Assembly (NCBI GenBank): GCA_007125435.1
Contig: SLDF01000174.1
Coordinates: forward strand, 1-20,334
DNA: 20,334 nt
Direction of reading: 5' to 3'
From: Saprospiraceae bacterium
Lineage (GTDB): Bacteria; Bacteroidota; Bacteroidia; Chitinophagales; Saprospiraceae
Made by a program: the position numbers and the translations under genes. Every line of letters begins with the position of its first letter. Within the stretch, counting starts at the first letter, position 1. Below, piece by piece: positions 7,462 to 14,103 of the stretch. The notes under the pieces are model-generated. The model saw only the letters and a list, made by a program, of their open reading frames with translations. It was not told the origin of the DNA and made no database searches.

Positions 7462-8919
7462 TTAAATAATTAGCTCAAATCCTTCTCTATATGTGCGCTT
7501 GACAAAAGCATTAACTTCATCAAGATTAGTGACTTTCATATCGCTGTGACTCCATTCTAAAGTGATGTCACGTGCCGGATAGACATAGCCTTTTCCGTTT
7601 TGTTGTGACAGGCGAACGTCATGCCCTTTTATGGCAAGATTAGCAATCAACAGCAACTCGGTCAAAGGTCCTGCCTTGTCAAATGATGCACTTAAATAAT
7701 CTGCCTCACCGGCCATGCAAGCCTCCACCCATTGCAGATAGTGGCCCTGAGCGCCATCTTTCACACGTGCCATAGTCTCCTGTGTATTATCTACTTTAGA
7801 GGTGGGTAACAATTGTGGACGCTCTCCATAAGTGCCACACATCATTTTTCCCTTACTTCCTTCGAAGAGCACCCCATTGCCACCATCGCCAAATGTTTCT
7901 GATGGCAGGAGTTCTTCAGGTCTGGACGGCCTGATCCCACCGTCCATCCAGTGTACAGTAACAGGTTTGTCTGAGTCGCCTTTCCTTGATACACGCATGG
8001 TAACATGAGATGACGGTGGAAATGCCTCGGGATGATATCCTCGCTTAAACTCATCAACATATACACTGCCGACACTAGCTTCGACCCGATCTACACGATC
8101 AAGTCCCAAAACGGTAAATGGCGCCTCTATCAAATGGCAGCCCATATCGCCTAATGCGCCGGTCCCATAATCCCACCAGCCTCGCCAATTAAACGGAACC
8201 AACCCGTCGACATAATCTTTATAGGGTGCTGTACCCAACCACAAGTCCCAATCCAATGCTTTCGGAACCTCAAACTTCCCACTTGGCCAGGCTTGACCTT
8301 GAGGCCATACAGGTCGGTCTGTCCAGCAATAGACGGTATCTACTTCGCCAATCACGCCGGCATCATACCACTCTTGCAATCTTCTGACACCATCCCCCGA
8401 AGCACCCTGGTTACCCATCTGAGTCACGACATTGTATTTTTGAGCCGCCTCGGTGAGTACCCTTGCTTCATAGATATCTTTGGTCAATGGCTTTTGAACG
8501 TAAACATGCTTGCCGCCTTGCATTGCTCTTAGCGCCGGCACTGCGTGATTATGGTCAGGAGTAGATATGGTGACAGCGTCTATGTCAGACGAGACAGTGT
8601 CCATCATTCTCCGCCAATCCTTATGAAAAGCAGCACCTTCAAAGAGCGATCTGGCATCCTTGCTACGCCTCTCATCCACATCACACAGATGAGCAACGAC
8701 TACCCTCTTATCTTCACTTATTCTTTTTAAATCCTGAAATCCCATACCACCTACACCAATACCAGCTATGTACAATCTATCACTCGGTGCTACAAATCCC
8801 CTTCCACCAAGCACATGCCTGGGCAAAATCATAAAGCCGGCCAGACCAATAGATGCTTGCTTAATAAATGCTCTACGTGAAGTGAGGCTCTGTTTCTCGT
8901 TGTTTGCCGATTTATTCAT
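7462..8919 (-). CDS. Gfo/Idh/MocA-family oxidoreductase with Tat signal
   Basis: This is an NAD(P)-dependent sugar oxidoreductase of 485 aa. The Tat motif SRRAFIK (14-20) precedes a hydrophobic stretch, so a periplasmic location is predicted. Such enzymes keep their nucleotide bound tightly and often cycle it during turnover. The Rossmann fold starts with IGVGGMG (54-60). The family's catalytic Lys block reads VYVQKPLTKD with Lys143, where EKP is usual and the Glu is Gln here. The substrate-domain signature GALGDMGCHLIEAPF runs from about residue 254, with His262 at the active-site position. It follows the GMC gene after 3 bp and precedes the subunit 3-like gene by 10 bp, so the three are almost certainly cotranscribed. 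A role in oxidising or reducing a keto-sugar or glycoside is inferred from this neighbourhood. The substrate is not identifiable. Confidence 0.88.
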   Translation of the reverse strand: MNKSANNEKQSLTSRRAFIKQASIGLAGFMILPRHVLGGRGFVAPSDRLYIAGIGVGGMGFQDLKRISEDKRVVVAHLCDVDERRSKDARSLFEGAAFHKDWRRMMDTVSSDIDAVTISTPDHNHAVPALRAMQGGKHVYVQKPLTKDIYEARVLTEAAQKYNVVTQMGNQGASGDGVRRLQEWYDAGVIGEVDTVYCWTDRPVWPQGQAWPSGKFEVPKALDWDLWLGTAPYKDYVDGLVPFNWRGWWDYGTGALGDMGCHLIEAPFTVLGLDRVDRVEASVGSVYVDEFKRGYHPEAFPPSSHVTMRVSRKGDSDKPVTVHWMDGGIRPSRPEELLPSETFGDGGNGVLFEGSKGKMMCGTYGERPQLLPTSKVDNTQETMARVKDGAQGHYLQWVEACMAGEADYLSASFDKAGPLTELLLIANLAIKGHDVRLSQQNGKGYVYPARDITLEWSHSDMKVTNLDEVNAFVKRTYREGFELII

Positions 8920-8922
8920 GCT

Positions 8923-10602
8923 TTAGAGATTTCTTTTGTTCAGCTCAGAAACAGCGTGATCAACGGCCCTTGCTGTCAATGCCATATAAGTCAGTGAAGG
9001 ATTTACCGCTGAGGCTGATGTCATGCAGGCACCATCAGTCACATAGACATTTGGCGCATCCCAGACTTGATTATGAGCATTCAGCACAGATGATTTGGGA
9101 TCTCTGCCCATTCTGGCTGTTCCCATTTCATGTATACCCATGCCCATACCGTAGTCGTACTCATAGGTGCTGACATCCTTTATACCGGCTGCTTCTAGCA
9201 TTTCTTTTGCCTCTTCCATCATATCAATGCGCATCTTTTTCTCGTTTTCTTTCAGCTCGGCATCGATTGCCAATACAGGTAGACCCCATTTGTCTTTATT
9301 ATCGTGGTCGAGGGTGATCTTGTTGTCATGGTAAGGCAATATCTCACCGAAGCCCATGATACCCATTGTCCAATCTCCGGGTTCTGCCATGACTTCTTTT
9401 AGGCTTTCACCAATACCGGCCTCGGCAATCAATCGACTCCAGTCATTTCGACTGGCACTGCCTTGATAGCCAAATCCCCTGACATAGTCGCGTTTATCAC
9501 CAAATAGGTTTGTGAATCTTGGGATATATATACCATTGGGTCTATTGCCAAAGAAGTATTTGTCCTCGTATCCTTCAGCCCGACCCTGAGCACCGCATTT
9601 GAAGTGATGATCCATCAGGTTATGCCCGAGTTCACCGCTACTACTGCCCAATCCGCCTTCCCACACATCGGTAGCAGAATTCATCAAAATCCATGTCGAA
9701 TTGAGCGTAGACGCACATACAAATATGACTTTTGCATGATACTCATAGGTCTGATTGGTTTCTGCATCCAATATCTCCACGCCTGTTGCCCTTTTCGTGT
9801 CTTTATCATAAATCAACCTGGTGACGATAGAGTGTGGCCTCAGTGTCAGATTACCCGTCTCCATAGCAGCTGGAAGTGTAGCTGACTGTGTAGAAAAGTA
9901 TGCGCCAAACGAACAGCCTAGCCAACACTTATTTCTGTACTGGCAATTGACCCTGCCCTTCTTTGGGGCCGTGAGATTGGCGACACGTCCGATGATCATT
10001 CGCCTCTTATCTTTGTAATGCTTGCGTATGCGCTCTGCTACGTCTTTTTCGACACAGTTGAGCTCCATAGGTGGTAAGAATTCGGAGTCCGGCAACTGTG
10101 GTAAGTTTTCATATGAGCCGCTGATGCCGGCAAACTCCTCGACATAGCTATACCAGGGCGCAATGTCCTTATATCTGATTGGCCAATCCGTTGCGATACC
10201 TTCTTCAGCATTAGCATTAAAATCATAATCGCTGAATCGATAACACTGCCTCCCCCACAGTAGCGACCTACCGCCTACCTGATAACCTCTATACCAGTCA
10301 AAGCGCTTCACCTCTGTATAAGGACTTTCTTTTTCATTCACCCAAAAGTCAAGATTCTTCTCATTCAATGGATAATCTCTTCGCAGTACCGGATAATTCG
10401 TAAGCATCTCCCGGGTGCGTCTTCCTCGATGAGGAAATTCCCAGGGGTGCTTGTTTTCACTTGGGTAATCCTCGCGGTGCTTTACATTTCTACCTCTCTC
10501 CAGGATTATGGTTTTCAACCCCTTTTCGGTCAGTTCTTTAGCTGCCCATCCTCCTGCAATTCCCGATCCTATGACTATAGCATCATATGTGTTATCTGCC
10601 AT
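8923..10602 (-). CDS. GMC-family FAD-dependent sugar/alcohol dehydrogenase, large subunit
   Basis: This is a glucose-methanol-choline oxidoreductase of 559 aa, of the gluconate 2-dehydrogenase large-subunit type. The FAD-binding motif GSGIAGGWAA is at 12-21, and FAD contacts continue in GYQVGGRSLLWGR near 107. The catalytic pair is His491 (GIHEMGTARMG) and Asn534 (SAVNPSLTYMA), 43 residues apart, the same interval as in glucose oxidase. Cys220, Cys226 and Cys230 (NCQYRNKCWLGC) resemble the Cys cluster that binds a 3Fe-4S centre in FAD glucose dehydrogenases, so electrons may pass through an iron-sulfur centre. Metal binding is inference. There is no signal peptide. The subunit 3-like partner two genes downstream has a Tat signal and may carry it out. 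It is the first gene of the four-gene operon, with a purine-rich AAAGAAGAAT before the ATG and repeat copy 3 upstream. Confidence 0.92.
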   Translation of the reverse strand: MADNTYDAIVIGSGIAGGWAAKELTEKGLKTIILERGRNVKHREDYPSENKHPWEFPHRGRRTREMLTNYPVLRRDYPLNEKNLDFWVNEKESPYTEVKRFDWYRGYQVGGRSLLWGRQCYRFSDYDFNANAEEGIATDWPIRYKDIAPWYSYVEEFAGISGSYENLPQLPDSEFLPPMELNCVEKDVAERIRKHYKDKRRMIIGRVANLTAPKKGRVNCQYRNKCWLGCSFGAYFSTQSATLPAAMETGNLTLRPHSIVTRLIYDKDTKRATGVEILDAETNQTYEYHAKVIFVCASTLNSTWILMNSATDVWEGGLGSSSGELGHNLMDHHFKCGAQGRAEGYEDKYFFGNRPNGIYIPRFTNLFGDKRDYVRGFGYQGSASRNDWSRLIAEAGIGESLKEVMAEPGDWTMGIMGFGEILPYHDNKITLDHDNKDKWGLPVLAIDAELKENEKKMRIDMMEEAKEMLEAAGIKDVSTYEYDYGMGMGIHEMGTARMGRDPKSSVLNAHNQVWDAPNVYVTDGACMTSASAVNPSLTYMALTARAVDHAVSELNKRNL

Positions 10603-10905
10603 TTAATTCTTCTTTCGTTGTTAAATTCGTTTACAATTCAATTTGATCTATATTTCCTGTTTTACTTGTAGTTCGCTTCTTTTATCTTGGGCATCACCCT
10701 CTTCCTGTCGTCATCGGGTCGCTACGTTGCAGGGCTCCCTAAACGGTCGGCCTCTGCTTCGCCAATGCTGCGCAGAGTCTGGCTCCTGCGTCGCCACCCT
10801 TTCACATCGCTGATGCAATAATGCGAAAAAAACTTCATCTCAGAATATCCTACTTCAGCACACCATCTGAACCACAGGTCTTTGATGACCATTAGACCAC
10901 AATAG
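10603..10905. other. 303 bp intergenic region holding repeat copy 3
   Basis: This lies between two - strand operons. Bases 10691-10816 are repeat copy 3. Bases 10603-10690 must contain the GMC operon promoter if it has its own, but I see no TAnnTTTG there, so read-through from the MFS operon is possible. Bases 10817-10905 hold a short GGTC/GACC dyad (10877-10890) and nothing else that I can support. Confidence 0.6.
10691..10816 (-). repeat. Dispersed structured repeat, copy 3 (subfamily A)
   Basis: This 126 bp element, read on the - strand, has ends GCATCA and TGATGC. It has the same CTCTGC/GCAGAG hairpin with the same 14-nt loop as copy 2, and the same CGTTTAGG-GAGC-CCTG(C)AACG hairpin. About four substitutions separate it from copy 2. 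It lies 89 bp past the stop of the hydroxypyruvate isomerase-like gene, in sense with it, and 88 bp upstream of the GMC start. A G-T7 run shared with copy 1 lies just outside the GCATCA end. Confidence 0.92.
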
Positions 10906-11793
10906 CTATAATGTGCATATATCAATCGCACGATGCAAGGCCTTTATCCGCTTTGCCTCATCTTCAGCACTTGGAATAAATTCTTGTGCCACATAGCCTT
11001 CAAACCCTGTAGCGTCAATAGCTTTCATAATGGCCTTATAATTCAATTCTTGTTCATCTTCTATTTCATGTCTCCCAGGCACACCAGCAGTATGATAGTG
11101 ACCGAAGAGCCTGTGATTATCCTGTATGGTTCTTATGATATCGCCTTCCTGTATCTGCATGTGGTAAATATCATAAAGCAATTTAAAGCTTTCTGAGCCC
11201 AATCGCTTGCATAGTTCAATGCCCCATGCTGTATTATCACACATATAATCCGGATGATCTACTTTACTGTTAAATAACTCCATCTGCAACACTACACCCT
11301 TTTCTTCTGCAAGATCGATGATTTGATTCAGGCCAGAAACACAAGCCTCCAGACCCTCTTCATCACTGATACTGCCGCGGTTACCACTAAAACAGATGAT
11401 ATTCTTATAGCCTGCCTCTGCTACCTGATTGATCAATGCTGTATAGTTACTAACGAGTGTTTCGTGATATTGAGTATCATTCCATCCTTCTGTCAAACTG
11501 ATCTCTGCACCATTGCACATGGACACTTCCAGTCCATTGTCTTTCACGACTTGCCATTCGTCCGGACCAACCAAATCTATAGCGTGTATACCGGCCTCAC
11601 GAGCTACCTTGCACAACTGCTCCAGTGATAAGAAGCCATAGGTCCACCTGCAGACGGCATGTCTGTAGCCTTGCTTACCCCGGACAGGCTCTACATCATG
11701 ACAAGCGGGCAAAGTAAAACCTGCCGACAACGTCAACATACCGGCTGCTGATACTTTAAGCATCCTGCGTCTATCTATGGGATTGCTGCTCAT
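10906..11793 (-). CDS. Hydroxypyruvate isomerase-like TIM barrel, Tat-exported lipoprotein
   Basis: This is a TIM barrel of the hydroxypyruvate isomerase (Hyi) / sugar isomerase family, 295 aa. A Tat-type N-terminus (DRRRMLK, 7-13) leads to a hydrophobic run and LPAC with Cys31 as a likely lipid site. An extracytoplasmic location is unusual for the classic cytosolic Hyi, so the substrate is probably a different sugar. Family blocks are plain: E172 in VLQMELFNSK, D208 in LLYDIYHMQ, H234 in GHYHTAGVPGRHE and E271 in YVAQEFIP. These supply the expected four metal ligands. Its start overlaps the stop of the MFS gene by four bases (ATGA), so the two are translationally coupled. Repeat copy 3 follows its 3' end. 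The fold is certain, but the reaction is not: isomerase, epimerase and lyase roles all occur in this family. Confidence 0.85.
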   Translation of the reverse strand: MSSNPIDRRRMLKVSAAGMLTLSAGFTLPACHDVEPVRGKQGYRHAVCRWTYGFLSLEQLCKVAREAGIHAIDLVGPDEWQVVKDNGLEVSMCNGAEISLTEGWNDTQYHETLVSNYTALINQVAEAGYKNIICFSGNRGSISDEEGLEACVSGLNQIIDLAEEKGVVLQMELFNSKVDHPDYMCDNTAWGIELCKRLGSESFKLLYDIYHMQIQEGDIIRTIQDNHRLFGHYHTAGVPGRHEIEDEQELNYKAIMKAIDATGFEGYVAQEFIPSAEDEAKRIKALHRAIDICTL

Positions 11794-12971
11794 ACTTCAG
11801 CGGGTTTACTCCTTTTCTTGAAAAGAAATAATAAACCGAAAGCTAGTATAAGAACTGCAGGCAGATAAGACATTATTCGCAATGTTTCTCTACCACTCAT
11901 GTCGGCATCTAAGAATGTGCCCATTATAGGCAGTACCAATGACACTGAGAACATACCTAGTCCTCCCATCACAGATAAGCCCAATGCCCCGCTTTCTGGA
12001 ATGTTCTCTGACACAAATGATAGCATGGTCGGCCAAAAATAACAAATGCCAATGGCAAACACCCCGGCTGCTGCAAAGGTCGTATACCCACTAGCCGAAC
12101 TTAGCCAGATCAATCCCAGAAATGAAAAAACAGCAGAAAACAAGAGCATACCGGTTGTGTTTAATCGGTGTACTACAGGACCTGCAAATAGCCGTCCAAT
12201 GGCCATTATACCATTTATAAATGCCAATACTAGAATGGCAGACACGCCCGTATCAGTTAATAGTGATTCTATCCTCTGATTTGTACCCAGCTCCGTGGCT
12301 GCGGTCAATAACATACATAAGGCCATGAATAAAAATAAGGGCTTGAGCAAGGACTTCCACATACCACTGTAGGAGACGCCCATTACCACGCGCTCCGTCT
12401 TGGGTAAAGTGGTCTTAAAGAAAAGTATACCATATATGATGAGAGGTAAAAACAGTACAATTAACATCGTCTGCCAGGGCAGACCAAGAATATCTATCAA
12501 AAAGTAAGCAGCAAGGCTACCTATCACTATCCCTCCGGGAAACCATACGTGAAACCGATTGAGCATTTTTGTTTTCTGGTCGGGATACAGGGTAGCAATA
12601 AGTGGATTCAAGGCGGCCTCGACCATACCATTGCCAATGCCGATAAAAAGTGTACCCCAAAAAAGCGTCCAAAAATCAAATGCAAAAATAGTCAGAACAA
12701 TACCGATGGCATGACCTATAAAGGCCAAACTCACAATGCGCTTCATACCAAAAAGGTCCACCAACGGCCCTCCAATTACCATGGCTAAGGTAAACCCCCA
12801 AAAAGCAGGACCAAATGCTAATCCAATATCCTGCGATGTAAGACCATAATCAATCTGAAATACCGTCTCCAATCTGGCTCTTATTGCAAAAGTCATTGAA
12901 GTCACAGTCAGAGCTAAACAAGAAGCTAAAAAAATACGATTTCTGTCAAAAGTAGATTCGAATACTGACAT
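11790..12971 (-). CDS. MFS transporter, probably sugar or sugar-derivative uptake
   Basis: This is a 393-aa inner-membrane carrier with about twelve hydrophobic segments, the normal size for the major facilitator superfamily. The loop between helices 2 and 3 reads GGPLVDLFGMKR, a version of the superfamily's motif A. A cytoplasmic central loop falls around FFKTTLPKTERVVMG, and the C-terminus is basic (FKKRSKPAEV). It is the first gene of a two-gene operon and overlaps the TIM-barrel isomerase gene by the ATGA arrangement, so the two products are made together. A consensus promoter lies about 100 bp upstream. The transport substrate is not readable from sequence. A monosaccharide, keto-sugar or glycoside made by the neighbouring exported oxidoreductases is the natural guess. 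A drug-efflux function is possible but less likely in this setting. Confidence 0.85.
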   Translation of the reverse strand: MSVFESTFDRNRIFLASCLALTVTSMTFAIRARLETVFQIDYGLTSQDIGLAFGPAFWGFTLAMVIGGPLVDLFGMKRIVSLAFIGHAIGIVLTIFAFDFWTLFWGTLFIGIGNGMVEAALNPLIATLYPDQKTKMLNRFHVWFPGGIVIGSLAAYFLIDILGLPWQTMLIVLFLPLIIYGILFFKTTLPKTERVVMGVSYSGMWKSLLKPLFLFMALCMLLTAATELGTNQRIESLLTDTGVSAILVLAFINGIMAIGRLFAGPVVHRLNTTGMLLFSAVFSFLGLIWLSSASGYTTFAAAGVFAIGICYFWPTMLSFVSENIPESGALGLSVMGGLGMFSVSLVLPIMGTFLDADMSGRETLRIMSYLPAVLILAFGLLFLFKKRSKPAEV

Positions 12972-13072
12972 GTAGTAATGATGTTGTTATGAGTTACTTG
13001 ATGAATTTCACCACATAGGATAGCTACAACTGGAACCATTAGCAAATAATTATTCCCATTGTCTCATATCCA

Positions 13073-13103
13073 CAAAACTAACAAAGTCTCAATAATTAAC
13101 AAC
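13073..13103 (-). promoter_or_regulatory. Predicted Bacteroidota-type promoter of the MFS operon
   Basis: On the - strand, GTTG (13103-13100) is followed after 19 bp by TAGTTTTG (13080-13073). This matches the TTG / TAnnTTTG primary sigma pattern of the phylum at the accepted spacing. Transcription would begin near 13067 and leave about a 95-nt leader before the MFS ATG at 12971. Confidence 0.5.
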
Positions 13104-13171
13104 TCGAAATAAAAAAGAATTCTCACCTACAAAATTATGATTATATCCATCTAGTTGATTATCAAATATTT

Positions 13172-13200
13172 TAGTGTAGAAAAAACACTATCCTACACTT
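13172..13200. promoter_or_regulatory. Nested inverted repeats, possible operator
   Basis: AGTGTAG (13173-13179) and CTACACT (13193-13199) form a perfect 7-bp dyad. A second, mutually exclusive pair TAGTGT / ACACTA lies within the same stretch. The site is between the divergent promoters at 13073-13103 (-) and 13374-13406 (+). It could be a regulator site for the MFS operon, but no regulator gene is nearby and chance is possible. Confidence 0.25.
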
Positions 13201-13373
13201 AAGTTGTTATGAATATTTATAGAGTTTTTTTTTCTTAAGGCGGGATCAAGAAAAAAATTAGCACTTTTGAGCACAATTACATGATTTAAAATCACTTACG
13301 CATACAGATTTTACGTCATGGCTTTGTAAAGGTCAAAAACATTGAAAAAAAATATTTTTTTTTCGATGAAACA

Positions 13374-13406
13374 TTTGGAAGTTTAGAATCAATGTATGTA
13401 AATTTG
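13374..13406 (+). promoter_or_regulatory. Consensus Bacteroidota promoter driving the candidate ncRNA
   Basis: TTTG (13374-13377), a 21-bp spacer and TAAATTTG (13399-13406) fit the TTTG-N19-21-TAnnTTTG primary promoter exactly. No protein gene follows on this strand, and an intrinsic terminator ends about 215 nt downstream. Confidence 0.6.
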
Positions 13407-13411
13407 TCTCA

Positions 13412-13625
13412 TCAACGGTAAATAAATGTTACATAAGCGATGTAAAGAAATTAAATATCGTTGTATATACAAATAATATTATGACGTTAATTTATTCGTT
13501 TTAATCTAAAACAAGATAAAATAAACAAAGCAAGTTAGCGTTACTTAATAAAAGAGGGTTTAGTTTTTGTTTTCATAGTTTGAGTTGAATGCCGGGAATA
13601 GGGGTATCCCGGCATTTCTTTTTTT
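13412..13625 (+). ncRNA. Candidate non-coding RNA of about 215 nt, unknown family
   Basis: A consensus promoter ends at 13406 and a strong intrinsic terminator ends at 13625, both on the + strand, which outlines a short transcript with no recognised gene. Inside it, TTACAT-AAGCG-ATGTAA (13429-13445) is a perfect hairpin and TTGTATATACAA (13461-13472) is a perfect palindrome. The remainder is A-rich. A 16-codon frame, MLHKRCKEIKYRCIYK, runs at 13426-13476 and could instead make this a small-protein mRNA, but nothing argues for its translation. The start is inferred from the promoter position (give or take 3 nt). I cannot match it to 6S RNA, tmRNA, SRP RNA or any riboswitch by eye. Confidence 0.4.
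13588..13625 (+). terminator. Strong intrinsic terminator
   Basis: A perfect 10-bp stem AATGCCGGGA / TCCCGGCATT with a 9-nt loop is followed at once by TCTTTTTTT. The T-run is only on the + strand side, so it stops rightward transcription. The only apparent rightward transcript is the candidate ncRNA. No protein gene ends upstream. Confidence 0.88.
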
Positions 13626-13945
13626 ATACACCTTTTTTCAAATCACTGCTCCAAGTTATTCTACTTCCTTTTTAATTTTTCCACTCAAGTGATCCGCCTC
13701 TTGCATATCACATAGCTATTTTATAACATTAAGATTTACCCTGGACTTTCCAATTATATTGCACTATGAAAAGGTGAGACATTAGGGTTATTGATTTCAC
13801 TAAAACATCTGAGTTATCGTGTTGTAACCATTCATATAGTATGAATATGACACTTTCGATACTATTTTTCACAAAAGCACTTTTCAAGAAAATACATATC
13901 ACCGTTACATCATCAATCGACCCAAAGCGATCATTGCAATGTATC

Positions 13946-14072
13946 GCATCAGCGATGTGAAAGGGTGGCGACATAGGGAGCCAGACTCTACGTAACGATA
14001 GTGGAGTAGAGGCCGACCGTTCAGGGAGCCCTGTAACGTAGCGACCCGACGACGACAGGAGGAGGGTGATGC
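13946..14072 (+). repeat. Dispersed structured repeat, copy 4 (subfamily B)
   Basis: This 127 bp element has ends GCATCA and TGATGC. Its central hairpin is CTCTAC/GTAGAG with the loop type of copy 1, and its second hairpin is CGTTCAGG-GAGC-CCTG(T)AACG. It lies 31 bp past the icmF stop, but antisense to icmF, unlike the other three copies, which are in sense with an adjacent gene that ends into them. It is opposite in orientation to copy 1. Confidence 0.92.
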
Positions 14073-14103
14073 CCTAACGACATTAAAAAATCAATTTGCC
14101 TAT

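Larger units (their letters stand above)
12972..14103. other. 1.13 kb region without protein genes
   Basis: This AT-rich stretch lies between the MFS start and the icmF stop. It holds a - strand promoter for the MFS operon (13073-13103), a nested dyad (13172-13200), a + strand consensus promoter (13374-13406), a candidate ncRNA with a strong terminator (to 13625) and repeat copy 4 (13946-14072). Bases 13626-13945 show nothing I can support. A - strand open frame at 13974-13729 begins inside the repeat and looks spurious. Confidence 0.7.

Noticed and set aside
8904..9173. Small + strand open frames inside the GMC/Gfo operon
   Set aside because: They are antisense shadows of strongly conserved enzymes, with no domain or start signal of their own.
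5945..10602. Inositol catabolism operon (iol) as an explanation of the Gfo/Idh + TIM barrel genes
   Set aside because: No IolD, IolC, IolB or IolG-type partner is present, and the TIM barrel and oxidoreductase have export signals, unlike cytosolic Iol enzymes.
10722..10931. 69-codon - strand open frame through repeat copy 3
   Set aside because: It overlaps the end of the isomerase gene, and half of it is translated repeat. Copies in other contexts do not keep the frame.
13729..13974. 81-codon - strand open frame downstream of icmF
   Set aside because: It begins inside repeat copy 4, has no recognisable domain, and the part outside the repeat is AT-rich with no protein-like pattern. It is likely chance.
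1324..14072. The four repeats as a CRISPR array or integron attC sites
   Set aside because: Spacing is kilobases, orientation alternates, whole genes lie between copies, and the ends lack the attC core GTTRRRY/RYYYAAC. No cas gene or integrase is present.
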